Assembly: GCA_963799085.1 (NCBI GenBank)
Contig: CAWCWA010000008.1
Location: forward strand, 1 to 64,000
Length of the DNA stretch: 64,000 nt
From: AP-15 sp963799085
GTDB lineage: Bacteria > Pseudomonadota > Alphaproteobacteria > ATCC43930 > CGMCC-115725
Reading direction: 5' to 3'
Shown here: positions 1-9,343 of the stretch, in pieces
Layout of the letters: the number at the start of each line of letters is the position of its first letter
Numbering within the stretch: position 1 is the first letter of the stretch
Program-made: the position numbers and the translations under genes
The notes under the pieces: generated by a model
Told to the model about the DNA's origin: nothing
The model's input: the letters and a program-made list of their open reading frames with translations, nothing else
Databases searched by the model: none

Positions 1-640
1 GGTTAGCCCACTCCCATGCCAAAATATCGGCGGTTTGTAATTGCTGAACATCTCTTTTGTCTGCGAATGTGTGCGAAAAATGTCGATAAGAACGTTTTAG
101 CTCCGGAACGTCTAGGACGCGCGACATAAAACCATGAGACTGGGCTTGATGCCGGTGCCCGCTTTCAAAGAAATAGGCAATCTCTTCCTCTTCTCCAACC
201 AACTCGCCGATAGTAATCATCGCGAAGTGACAACAAACCGGATACGCTCCGTCAAACCCACGAATCCGTTTTGGCAATAACGGTTCTATCTCATGGATAT
301 TGCAGGAAACGGCCACACCGAAAGAGGCACATTTATTGATTATGGCTGTCGCTCGCTGGATAAGTCTATGAGCCTCTCTGTCGGAAATCCCCTTAAATTG
401 TTTTTTCTTTAACGCTAAATCGGTCATATGGCACTCGCCATATTTTTGGAACAACTGATTCCATTCCCTGCGGCATTTCTTTGCCTGTCTTTTATTGTAG
501 GCGAAGCCAGCAACCGCGAAAATTCCGTCAGTCCGTTCGCTTTCATCAAAATATGCTTGCAGCATTACGGCCCACCCCTCTGCCGGCATTGCCGCCTCAA
601 GGAGATCGTCCGCTGAGCTTTGGCCGGCGAGCGCGATCAT
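1..640 (-). CDS. DUF3800 domain protein, C-terminus cut by window edge
   Basis: I translated the minus strand directly. The frame is open from the window edge to an ATG at 640, giving about 213 codons. The N-terminal part carries the DUF3800 hallmark AYFDES followed by FAVAGFAY. The visible C-terminal part has LQTADILAWEW, the Q-x-AD-LLA-like motif of the family. DUF3800 proteins are of uncertain biochemistry, have been suggested to be RNase H-like nucleases, and are common in mobile or defence regions. The ATG at 640 has a GAAGG six bases upstream; ATGs at 589 and 565 are alternatives, the last being closest to the usual family start. Composition is clearly AT-richer than the rest of the window, which suggests horizontal acquisition. 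The gene lies head-to-head with a truncated aceB. Family call is firm; function unknown. Confidence 0.8.
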   Translation of the reverse strand, partial: MIALAGQSSADDLLEAAMPAEGWAVMLQAYFDESERTDGIFAVAGFAYNKRQAKKCRREWNQLFQKYGECHMTDLALKKKQFKGISDREAHRLIQRATAIINKCASFGVAVSCNIHEIEPLLPKRIRGFDGAYPVCCHFAMITIGELVGEEEEIAYFFESGHRHQAQSHGFMSRVLDVPELKRSYRHFSHTFADKRDVQQLQTADILAWEWAN

Positions 641-683
641 AGCGCGCCTTCGCACGTCACGGGTACGGGAAATATAATGTTGC

Positions 684-1669
684 CCCTATTTCTACCTGCC
701 GAAGCTCGAAAACCATCTTGAAGCGCGGCTGTGGAACGATGTGTTTCTGCATGCGCAGACGCGCTTGGGCTCGCCAAAGGCACGATCCGCGCCACGGTTC
801 TGATCGAGACGATCCTGGCTGCGTTCGAGATGGACGAGATCCTTTACGAGTTGCGCGACCATTCGGCCGGGCTCAACTGCGGCCGCTGGGACTATATCTA
901 CAGCTTCATCAAGAAATTCGCCGAGGATCCGAAGGCGGTCCTGCCCGATCGGGCGCAGGTGGCGATGACGACACATTTTCTACGCAGCTACAGCTTGCTG
1001 CTGATCGAGACCTGCCACCGCCGCGAAATCCACGCGATGGGCGGGATGGCGGCGCAAATCCCGATCAGCGACGATCCGGAGGCCAATGCCGTGGCGATGG
1101 AAAAGGTGTGCGCCGACAAGCGTCGCGAGGCCGGCGACGGTCATGACGGCACCTGGGTGGCGCATCCCGGGCTCGTCGGCATCGCGAAGGAAATCTTTGA
1201 CCGCGAAATGCCGCAGGCGAACCAGATCGCGCGCAAACGTCAGGATGTTCACGTCACAGCCGCCGATCTGCTCGTCGTTCCGGAAGGCACGATCACCGAG
1301 GCGGGGCTGCGCCAGAACCTCAATATCGGGATCGGCTATATCGAGGCCTGGCTGCGCGGCACCGGCTGCGTGCCACTCTACAATTTGATGGAAGACGCGG
1401 CAACCGCGGAGATCAGCCGGGCTCAGGTGTGGCAATGGATCCGCCATGGCGCCGCACTCGAAGACGGCCGCGTCATCGATGCGGCGCTATGCCGCAATCT
1501 GCTCGACGGGGAATTGGCGAAGCTGCGGGCGTCGGTCAGCGCCGAGGCCTATCGACGCGGCCGCTACGAGGACGCCGCGCGGCTCTTCTGTGATCTGATC
1601 GAGGCGCCCTGCTTTACCGAATTTCTGACGCTGCCCGCCTACGACATGATCACTGCCGGCCTCGCCTAG
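684..1669 (+). pseudogene. aceB: malate synthase A, 5'-truncated remnant
   Basis: Malate synthase A condenses acetyl-CoA with glyoxylate in the glyoxylate shunt. The remnant begins at the conserved PYFYLPK segment, normally near residue 190 of about 530. It continues through GTIRATVLIET, GLNCGRWDYI, NGHDGTW-like GDGHDGTW, GCVPLYNLMEDAATAEISR and the terminal LTLPAYD. The first third of the gene, with part of the active-site barrel, is missing. An in-frame stop lies two codons before the homology begins. A single-base frame break lies near 764-772, where RLG joins LAKGTIRAT. The 3' end is intact and stops at 1669. The sequence left of the break is AT-rich DUF3800 DNA. Either an insertion or rearrangement removed the 5' end, or the contig is chimeric here. 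It is not expected to encode a working enzyme. Confidence 0.85.
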
Positions 1670-1716
1670 AATTCGACCAGGCCGTCGGGAACGGCCGTCA
1701 ACCTCTTCCCATATCA

Positions 1717-3586
1717 TTGACAGCGATCGGGCGAGCCGGACTGACGCTTGACCGCGCGCGGGTTGCGACTAGGCTCCGACGGCGAGGAAACGATTCCGGG
1801 CAGAGGGCGGCAGGTTTGACCTCTTCGTTCGCCGAACGCCGGACTGCCGTCATCATGTGCGCCGACGTCGTCGGCTATTCCCGCCTGATGGGGATCGACG
1901 AGGAGGGCACGCTGGCGGCGCTCAACGCCGTCCGCCGCGATCTCGTCGACCGAAGATCGCCGCGAATACGGGGCCGCATCGTCCGAACCATGGGCGACGG
2001 CCTGTTGGTCGAGTTCAACAGCGTCGTCGATGCGGTGCGCTGCGCGATCGAGATGCAAAGCGAGATGCCGCAACAGACCGCCGGATGTTGGCCGACCGGC
2101 GGATCCGGTTTCGCGTCGCTCTCGCCATGGGCGATGTCGTCTCCGATGGCGATCTCATTTACGGGAAGGCGTCGATATCGGCTCGCGAATGGAAAGCTTG
2201 GCGCAACCCGGGGGGATCAATGTCAGCCGGGCGGTGCGCGACCAGGTCCGGGACCGGCTGCCGATCGCCTTCGAAGATCTGGGTGAACACGACGGTCAAG
2301 AACGTCGCGCGCCCGGTCCGCGCCTTCCGCATCGTGCTGGACAAGCCGGCGGCCGCCACGGCGCGAACTGCCGCAAGAAGCCGGCCGCACCGCCGGAGCA
2401 GGCCGGCGGTCGCGGTGCTGCCGTTCCAGAACCTCGGCGGCGACGCCGAAGCGGAATTTTTTCTCGACAGTGTCGCCGAGGATCTGATCACCGAACTGGC
2501 GCGGGCCCGCTGGTTTTCGGTCGTGGCCCGCAATACGAGCTTCACCTACAAGGGCAAGGGGGCCGATTCCAAGCAGGTCGCCCGCGAACTCGGAGTTCGT
2601 TATGTGCTCGAGGGCAGTCTGCGCAAGGCGGGCAGCCGGGTTCGCATCGGCTGCCAGCTCGTCGAGGCGGCGAGCGGACAGCATCTGTGGGCCGAGCGCT
2701 TCGACGGCACACTCGAGGATTCGTTCGACCTGCAGGACAAAATCACCGAAAGCGTGATCGGCTCGGTCGGCCCGGTGCTGCGCGGCGCCGAGATCGAGCG
2801 CGCCCGGCGCAAGCCGGAGGCGAGCCAGGATGTCTATGATCTGATCTGTCGCGCGCTGCCGCCCGCCTTTGCCGAGACGCCGGAGGACAATGAAGAGGCG
2901 CTGCGCCTGCTGGGCGGGTGTTCGAGACCGATCCCGCCTATCCGCTGGCCAACGCCGTTGCGGCGTGGTGCCGCCAGCAGCGCCATCTGATGAATTGGCC
3001 GGGCGGGGAGGACGACGACCGGGAGGCGGCAAAGCGCCTGGCCCGGGTGGCGATCACCGGGGGCGGCGATGTCCCGCTGGCGCTCGCCGTTGCCGGCGCG
3101 GTGCGCGCCTCTTGACCCGAGATCACGATCTGGCTCTCGCGGCCGTCGATCGTGCCGACGATGATCGAGCCCCAATACCGCCATCGTCCTCGGGTTCGAC
3201 GCGCTGACGCGATGCCTGTGCGGCGCCTATGACAAGGCGATCGAGCACGCCGAGAAGGCGATCAGCCTCAGCCCTCTGGAGCCGCTGATCTACCATGCCG
3301 CCTTTGCGCTCGCCTTGGCTTGCCTGTTCACCGGGCGGCGCGAAGAGGCGGTGATGCATGCGCGCAAGGCGATCGAGGGCAACCGCAATTTTGTCTTTCC
3401 CTATTGCGTCCTTGCATCGGCTGCGCGCGCCTCGATCGGCATGAGGAGGCCGCGCGGGCGGTCGCCGACTGCCCGGCGTCGCGCCCGAGCTTTCGCTTGC
3501 GGAGCTTGCGCAAGATCCGTTTCGCCGACGCCGCGCGCCTGCAGGCGGACCTCGCACTTCTGCGGGCGGCGCGCCTGCCGGAGTGA
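1717..3586 (+). pseudogene. class III adenylate/guanylate cyclase with TolB-like and TPR regions, multiply frameshifted (copy 1)
   Basis: The N-terminal part matches a class III nucleotide cyclase: CADVVGYSRLMG holds the first metal-binding aspartate and TMGDGLLVEF the second. After a frame change, ALAMGDVVSDGDLIYG and then GSRMESLAQPGG continue the domain. A third segment has AVLPFQN, FLDSVAEDLITELAR, NTSFTYKG and GVRYVLEGSLRK, the TolB-like region typical of rhizobial cyclase-TPR proteins. The C-terminal part has degenerate TPR repeats such as AYDKAIEHAEKAI. At least five frame changes are needed to read it through. The start is uncertain: TTG at 1816, just before the cyclase domain, is as likely as 1717. 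As it stands it cannot make a full protein, but part of the damage could be sequencing error. A second broken copy follows directly. Confidence 0.75.
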
Positions 3587-3736
3587 ACGGCGCGCATAAG
3601 CACGATCTCCTCGGCTGTGACGGCGCGCTTTACACCGCAGACGCGGTCCGCTCGCTTTTGTGTTAAATATGCGCGAATGTGAACTGCTTCACATACGATC
3701 GAGAGACGCAGAGCATCGTCGCCGCTCATTCGATAG

Positions 3737-5539
3737 GTGCGCAGCGGTCGTGTCAGAGGATGCGAAAGGGCGTGTCAGACGCCGGCTTGCGGCGATCCTG
3801 GTTGCCGGTTACGGCCGGCGTCTCCCGGCGACGAGGCGGACAGCTTCGCCCGGGCTGAGCAGCTCTTTCTGACCGAAGTCATCGAGCCGCGATCGCGAAT
3901 TCGGCGGAAACATCTTCAAGCGGACCGGCGAAGCGGTGCTGATCGAGTTCGACAGCGTCGTCGAGGCGGTGCGCTGCGCCGCCGCGTTGCGTGACGCCGT
4001 TGCGCGACCGAACCGCGGGCTTTCGCCGAGCGCCGCGTCGCGATGCGCATCGGGATCAATCTCGGCGACGTCATAGTCGAGGACGGCGATATCTTCGGCG
4101 ATGGCGTCAACATCGCCGCCCGGCTCGAGGCGCTTGCCGAGCCCGGGCAGCATCTACGTCTCGGAGATCGTCCACGATCAGGTCGCCGGCAAGGTCGGAT
4201 CGATTTCGAGGATCTCGGCCCGCAGGATCTCAAGAACATCAGACGGCCGGTCCGCGTCTACCGGGTGGGCGGCGAGTACGGGCCGCGGCGGGATCGAGGA
4301 TGTCGGCACGTCCAGTCGGCGCCAGCCCGCCCGGCGTTCGACGACCGCCGCGCGATCGCGGTCTTGCCGTTCGCCAATTTCAGCGGCGATCCGGAGCAGG
4401 AGTATTTCGCCGACGGCATCACCGAGGACATCATTCGCAATGCTCGCCGGCTGGCGCGCCTTTCCGGTGATCGCCCGCAATTCGACCTTCACCTACAAGG
4501 GCCAGACCGTCGACATCAAGAAGGTCGGCGAGGAGCTGGGCGTGCGCTACGTCCTCGAGGGCAGCGTGCGCAAATCGGGCCAGTCGGGTCCGCGTCACCG
4601 CGCAGCTGATCCGGGCCGATACCGGCCATCACATCATGGCCGAGCGATACGACCGCGATCTGACCGACCTGTTCGAACTGCAGGACGAGATCGTCGACCA
4701 CGATCGCCGGCGCGATCGAGCCGGAACTGCTCAAATTCGAACGCAAGCGCATCGCCGACCGGCCGCAACACAGCCAAGACGCCTACGAACTCTATCAGCG
4801 TGGCATGTGGCGCCATTACCGTCACTCTAAAGGGGACAATCTCGAGGCGCAGGACCTTTTTCCGGCGCGCATTGGCGATCGATCCGCAATATCCGCAGGC
4901 GACGGCGGCGCTGGCGATCGCCGTGTGCAACGCCGGCCTATCTCGGCTGGGCGGAGGATGTCGAGGGCAGCATATTCGGAAGCCTACGAGCTGGCCCAGC
5001 GCGCCGTCGCTCTCGACGCCCGCTATCCGAATGCCCGTTTTGCGCTCGGCCTCGTCTGCATGTGGACGACGCCGCTCCGATCGCGCGATGGAGGCGTTCC
5101 AGTGAGGCGATCAGGCTCAATCCGAGCTTTGCCGCCGCCCATGTTCTGCTCGGGCAAATGTATCTTTACAGCGGCCGGCCGGAGGAGGCGATCGAGCTCG
5201 CGGAAAAGGGAATTCGGCTCAGCCCCACAGACCCGCGCCTGTTCATCTGGCTGCCGGCCCTCGCCGGCGCTCACTACCAGCTTGGCATTACGACCAAGCC
5301 GATCGAGATCGGACGGCGATCCTGGACGCTCAATCGAAACTGGCCGGCGGGGCTGCGCTATGTCGTCGCCGGGCTGGCCCAACTCGGCCGCGTCGAGGAG
5401 GCACAAGCCGCACTCGACGAATTGAGGAGGCTCGAACGCCAACCTCGCCTTTGTCGAGGGCATACTGACGCGCCTCTTCAGCGACACGGAAGGGGTCGAG
5501 CATTTTCTCGGAGGGCTGCGCAAAGCTGGTTTCGAATAG
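3737..5539 (+). pseudogene. class III cyclase with TolB-like and TPR regions, heavily decayed (copy 2)
   Basis: This is a second paralogue of the preceding gene in the same orientation. Fragments in all three frames can be stitched into one protein: RRLAAILVAG, then DEADSFARAEQLF, TGEAVLIEFDSVVEAVRCA, MRIGINLGDVIVEDGDIFG, VNIAARLEALAEPG, SIYVSEIVHDQV, AVLPFANFSGD, STFTYKGQ, GVRYVLEGSVRKSG and C-terminal TPRs such as GRPEEAIELAEKGIRLSP. It ends at the TAG at 5537. At least eight frame changes occur. The N-terminal stretch that normally reads ADVVGYSR is shortened to AGYGRR, so the first metal-binding aspartate is missing. That is a real internal loss, not a single-base slip, and supports true decay on top of any sequencing error. 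The neighbouring copy 1 retains this aspartate. Confidence 0.72.
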
Positions 5540-5567
5540 GCGTCGCCGGATTCGTGCCCGTCGGCGG

Positions 5568-7079
5568 CTAGATGATCGACACCGGCGCCGTTCCGGGGTG
5601 CAAGCGGCGCGCTCGGTTCCGCAACAACAGGGTGCTGCCGAGAGCGCCGAATAGGATAGCCAGCATTGGCGGCTCCGGGATTTGCCCGCCTGCGGTCGCC
5701 GGGTCGGCATCCTCGAGGCTCAGGGGTGGGCATGAGCCGTCCGGAAGCGCCGTGCAAGGTTTAGTGGAGGCGCCGACAAAGCTGAGCGGCGAAACGATCT
5801 GGCTCGGTATGTCGGGGTTCGGGTCCTGCGAATTCGACGTCAGTTCTCCGGACAGGCCGGCGGTGAGATCGCCGGTTGTTTCGAAAAGGTCGCTGAATTG
5901 GTACGTGTAAGTGCCGCCGATCAGATCACTCAATTGAACCGTCCCGCAGCGGCTATTGGGCCCGGCGGACCCGCGGCAGACGACGATGCTGTAGTCGAGG
6001 GAGTTGCCAAGCTCGAACGCACCGGTAACGAAATCTAGCTGTAGGCAATTTAGGCCCGATTGGCATGAGCTCGGATTTACCAATGCCTGCGTCGGCAGAA
6101 CACCGTCGAGATACTGGAGGCCGCCGTCGAAGAAAAGTCCGGCCGGCAGAGTAAGGGTCAGCCGGTCGAGAGATTTGCCAAGCGACCCGAGACCATCGAA
6201 CGCGACGTGATAGGTAAAGCCGACAGGCGGATCCGTTATTGTCGCGGTGACTAGCGGTATCGGATTTATGAACCCGCTCTTAAGGATCTGCCCCCTCTGG
6301 TCAGAGTTGAGCTGATCGAGGGTCCCGTTCGGGTAGATCTGGTTCACCCAGACAGCCCGCCCCCCGACGATTGCCGCGCTCGGCTCCGTGCGGGTATCTC
6401 CGGAGGTCATAAGATTGGTGGGGGCGCCCGCGCCGAAAGTCGTGTGGTCGAGATCGAGTACGTGGCCGATCTCGTGCGCGATCGTATCCGGACGGCCGGG
6501 CAGGGTGATGATGCCCACCTTGACGCCGAACGTGTTTGCGCCGATCGCCGAGCCGTTGTTGTTGAGCCAGCTGAAGCCGTAGAGCAGGCCGGGCGTGGCC
6601 GGCACGAGACTGTTGACGAAGAAGAAATTCATCGTCGTCGGATTCGAGCTTAACGGTGCCTGTGGCTGGGCGCCTTGTGAAATGCCGTTCTGCTGCGACA
6701 GAGTTTTGAAATCAGCGCTCGTCAATAGACCACTCGTCGGATCCGTCGTCACATGCAAAGTCTGAAACGAGCTGGCGTTGAGATCCTGAACAACTGGAAG
6801 AAACGTTACGTCGATCCCAATTTGATTGTAAATCGCGCGGGTGATGTTAAGACCCGTTGCTGGATCGACGTAGCCGACAGGCGCGGTCGGTCCGGTTTGA
6901 CCGAAAGGATTGAACGGGGCACATGTCGTCGGCCCCGCCGAACAGACCGTGACCGGCTGTACTGTAATGTAGTCGGTGACCGCCATGGCCATGGCGGAAC
7001 TCCAGCCGGAGATCGCTACAGTCGCGGCAGCAAGCAGAAGCCACAAACCTTCTCGTCGACGCGATACGGCCCATCGCAT
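5568..7079 (-). CDS. secreted zinc metalloprotease with PEP-CTERM anchor
   Basis: The protein is about 503 residues from ATG 7079; upstream in-frame ATGs at 7097 and 7112 are possible, but 7079 gives the cleanest signal peptide, with charged RWAVSRRR before a hydrophobic run ending SAMAMA. Near the middle is HEIGHVLDLDH, a metzincin-like HExxHxxxxxH zinc site. Earlier segments FFFVNSL and PGLLYGFSWLNN lead up to it, as in PEP-CTERM-associated metalloproteases. The C-terminus is a sorting signal: PEP, a hydrophobic helix (AILFGALGSTLLL), then RNRARR. Such tails are recognised by exosortases and link the protein to exopolysaccharide export. The gene is convergent with the decayed cyclase and divergent from the next PEP-CTERM gene across an AT-rich spacer. 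Substrate unknown. Confidence 0.82.
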   Translation of the reverse strand: MRWAVSRRREGLWLLLAAATVAISGWSSAMAMAVTDYITVQPVTVCSAGPTTCAPFNPFGQTGPTAPVGYVDPATGLNITRAIYNQIGIDVTFLPVVQDLNASSFQTLHVTTDPTSGLLTSADFKTLSQQNGISQGAQPQAPLSSNPTTMNFFFVNSLVPATPGLLYGFSWLNNNGSAIGANTFGVKVGIITLPGRPDTIAHEIGHVLDLDHTTFGAGAPTNLMTSGDTRTEPSAAIVGGRAVWVNQIYPNGTLDQLNSDQRGQILKSGFINPIPLVTATITDPPVGFTYHVAFDGLGSLGKSLDRLTLTLPAGLFFDGGLQYLDGVLPTQALVNPSSCQSGLNCLQLDFVTGAFELGNSLDYSIVVCRGSAGPNSRCGTVQLSDLIGGTYTYQFSDLFETTGDLTAGLSGELTSNSQDPNPDIPSQIVSPLSFVGASTKPCTALPDGSCPPLSLEDADPATAGGQIPEPPMLAILFGALGSTLLLRNRARRLHPGTAPVSII

Positions 7080-7112
7080 GATCCACCCCCGAACCATGGA
7101 ACTTGCGAACAT

Positions 7113-7514
7113 AAGTCACCGAGCAAGTGCCGAGGCTTTTTGTGCAAATATCGTTCCTTGTAAGCAGATCCAACGACTTGTTTGGTTAAAGGCTCTGTTG
7201 GTTTCGGTCTAAGCTTGTGATTGTAAAGTTTTCCGACGCCATCATTGGCTTAATCCAGGATGAAGTAAATTGCATCTCGGCAGAGAATCCGCCCGTTTTT
7301 AACGGGTTAGTGTCTGACGGCGTCGAGGACGGCGAGCGCGGGTGACGCTGGCCTGCTACTTCTGGGTGACGGAATTTTTTACATCGAGCATGAAGTCTAC
7401 AAAAATTATATATGATTCCAATGGTTTATATCTCTGGTGCGAAAATTGCTTGGCATTTGGCCGTCCCAAGGGGGGACGCGCTCGCAACTTAATTTTCGAC
7501 GAGTGAGGCAGCAA
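7113..7514. promoter_or_regulatory. AT-rich divergent intergenic region between two PEP-CTERM genes
   Basis: About 400 bases without a convincing gene. This spacer is markedly AT-richer than its surroundings, with poly-T and poly-A runs near 7375-7405 and an AATTATATATG stretch near 7404-7414 that could hold a -10 element for the rightward gene. It separates the leftward metalloprotease from the rightward PEP-CTERM protein, so both promoters should lie here. I see no clear operator, riboswitch or terminator. Confidence 0.4.
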
Positions 7515-8530
7515 ATGCGCGCCATGGACAGAATTCCAATGAGGTTCTTCGCATCAGCCCTGTTCGTCGCGGTACTGCTCTATGGCGCTAAGCCGGCGGC
7601 GGCCGGCGGCGGCGGAGCGGACCTTGCGGGACAGCGCAGAGCGTTCCTGGACTCCGTCTGTGGGGCTTCGGCATAACCGCATGCCCGCAAATGCCGACCG
7701 TGAACCAGAGTGGTCGTCGAGACCTCGGCCCTGACCTACTCTCCCACCTGCGGGCGTATCCGCGAGATATCGAGCATTCCCCCCAACAGCCGCTTATGAC
7801 GCGGGCACACTGCCCGGTCTGAGCAATCCGCTCGCCTTCGCCAGCCCGACGAGCAAACTTGAGCCCACCTTCCCGGTCGCGCCGACAAGCCCGGCGGGAA
7901 ACGCGTTTCTGTCGGCAACGACCGACTTTGCCACCAGCCCGACGCTCATCCTGACCTTCGATTATCTACAGCGAACGAACCCGAATTTCCTGCAGGACCA
8001 GAATGTCGGAACCATCGACCTTCCGATGGTCGTCGCCGATGGCAATGCCAATCTGGTGCGAAACGTATCGGCGACCCTGCAAATCCTCGGCGATCCCGCG
8101 ACTTGCCCGACTTGTGTCAAAACCGAATTGATCGGCGATTTTCTCGGCACAGGAACTCCGCAGACCGATCAGCTTGGGGACCTTGGGATGTCGTTCGCGC
8201 TCGACTTCAGTCCAAGTGAGGTTGTCCAAGTCGGGATTCCACTACTGATAACGTCCGACATCGCCCCGGCCTACTTCTTCGCGGCCTCGGGTTATCCGTT
8301 CGATCCCGTCGACGGGCTTTACGACGGCATCAACCCAATCGCCTCGTTTCTCGATGCGAGCTTTACCAACGACAGCAACGATCCGCCAGCTTTCCACGCC
8401 GATCTGGCGATCGCCGCCGACGGCAGCACGATCCTTTCAGAATCCGGTGCCGGAGCCGTCCACGCTAGCGTTGCTCACCGGCGCTTTGATGGGTCTCGCT
8501 TGGCGTCGGCGGCGCGGGCGAATAGACTGA
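7515..8530 (+). CDS. exported PEP-CTERM protein, frameshifted
   Basis: The start at ATG 7515 follows a GAGG. The N-terminus is a signal peptide (RFFASALFVAVLLYGAKPAAA). The frame then breaks between about 7655 and 7800; ACPQMPTVNQ and later GTLPGLSNPLAFASPTS can be read on either side. The main body is open from about 7741, with NPNFLQDQNVGTIDLP, CPTCVKTELIGDFLGTG and FDPVDGLYDGINPIASFLDA. Near 8445 the frame must change once more. The alternative frame gives VPEPSTLALLTGALMGLAWRRRR and a stop at 8528-8530, a classic PEP-CTERM tail. That tail is convincing evidence that the breaks are errors or recent mutations in one original gene. The protein is probably an exosortase substrate of the cell surface; the body has no domain I can name. 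The next gene starts 27 bases downstream on the same strand. Confidence 0.72.
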
Positions 8531-8557
8531 TCGTCGGCGGGTGTCGGAAAGGGAGCG

Positions 8558-9343
8558 GTGATCGCGGCCGCGATGCTTTTGAGTCTGTTGGCGGTGGCGG
8601 CCTGGGAAGTGCTGGGCCCGCGCCGCCGGCGGGAGTTTCCGGCGCTTAAGCGACGCCTCGGTAATATCGGTTTCTGGATTGCCAACCTGCTGATTGCGGG
8701 GTTTTTTCTTCCCGCGGCGCCGGCCATGCGCTCCTCGTTCGAAGCGCAGTTCGCGATCCGTCTGCTGGCTTGGCCGGTCCCCGATCCCGTCGCGAGCCTC
8801 GTGGTCGGGTTTCTTCTTGTCGATTTGCTGCGCTATGCGGTGCACCGCTGCGAGCATGCGGTGCCGCTCTTCTGGCGGTTTCACGCGCTGCATCACTCCG
8901 ATCCCGATGTCGATGTGACAACATCGGTGCGCCACCACCCGGTTGAGTATCTATCGGCTTCGGCGTTCTACTGGGTCGTCTCGATTGTCCTCGGCATCCC
9001 GGTGATAGTCCTGGTGACGCATGGGCTTGCCGTTTTTGCGGCGGCAGCCGTCCAGCATGGCAATATCCGTCTGCCCGAAGCCATCGAGCGCCCGTTGCAG
9101 CTGGTGCTGGTAACCCCAGACCTACACCGTCTGCATCATTCCGAGGCCCCCGTTCACGCCAACGCTAATTTCGGGGCCGTGTTGTCGATCTGGGATCGGT
9201 GGTTTGGAACGCTGAGATGCATCACTCGGCGGCAGCACGAAGCGATTGTGTTCGGAGTGCGCGAGCTGCCGCGCAGTGAGGGCTTGAGGCCGTCCGCCAT
9301 GATTCTGACGCCATGGCGGATGGCCCGAAGTGTCGCCGGTTAG
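8558..9343 (+). CDS. sterol desaturase / fatty acid hydroxylase family membrane protein
   Basis: This 261-residue integral membrane protein has the histidine-box pattern of the fatty acid hydroxylase superfamily, a di-iron membrane oxygenase fold. The boxes are HRCEH near residue 95, HALHHSD near 105, HHPVEY near 122 and HRLHHSE near 190, followed by NFGAVLSIWDRWFGT, which is diagnostic for the family. Hydrophobic segments at the N-terminus, around residues 75-90 and around 130-160 should span the membrane. The start is GTG at 8558, 27 bases after the PEP-CTERM gene, so the two may be cotranscribed. The stop overlaps by four bases the end of the convergent hpnM-like gene. The substrate (sterol, hopanoid, carotenoid or lipid) cannot be told from sequence. 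Confidence 0.85.
   Translation: MIAAAMLLSLLAVAAWEVLGPRRRREFPALKRRLGNIGFWIANLLIAGFFLPAAPAMRSSFEAQFAIRLLAWPVPDPVASLVVGFLLVDLLRYAVHRCEHAVPLFWRFHALHHSDPDVDVTTSVRHHPVEYLSASAFYWVVSIVLGIPVIVLVTHGLAVFAAAAVQHGNIRLPEAIERPLQLVLVTPDLHRLHHSEAPVHANANFGAVLSIWDRWFGTLRCITRRQHEAIVFGVRELPRSEGLRPSAMILTPWRMARSVAG

Noticed and set aside
428..616. 62-residue plus-strand ORF near the left edge
   Set aside because: It is the antisense of the DUF3800 gene, which has clear family motifs on the minus strand.
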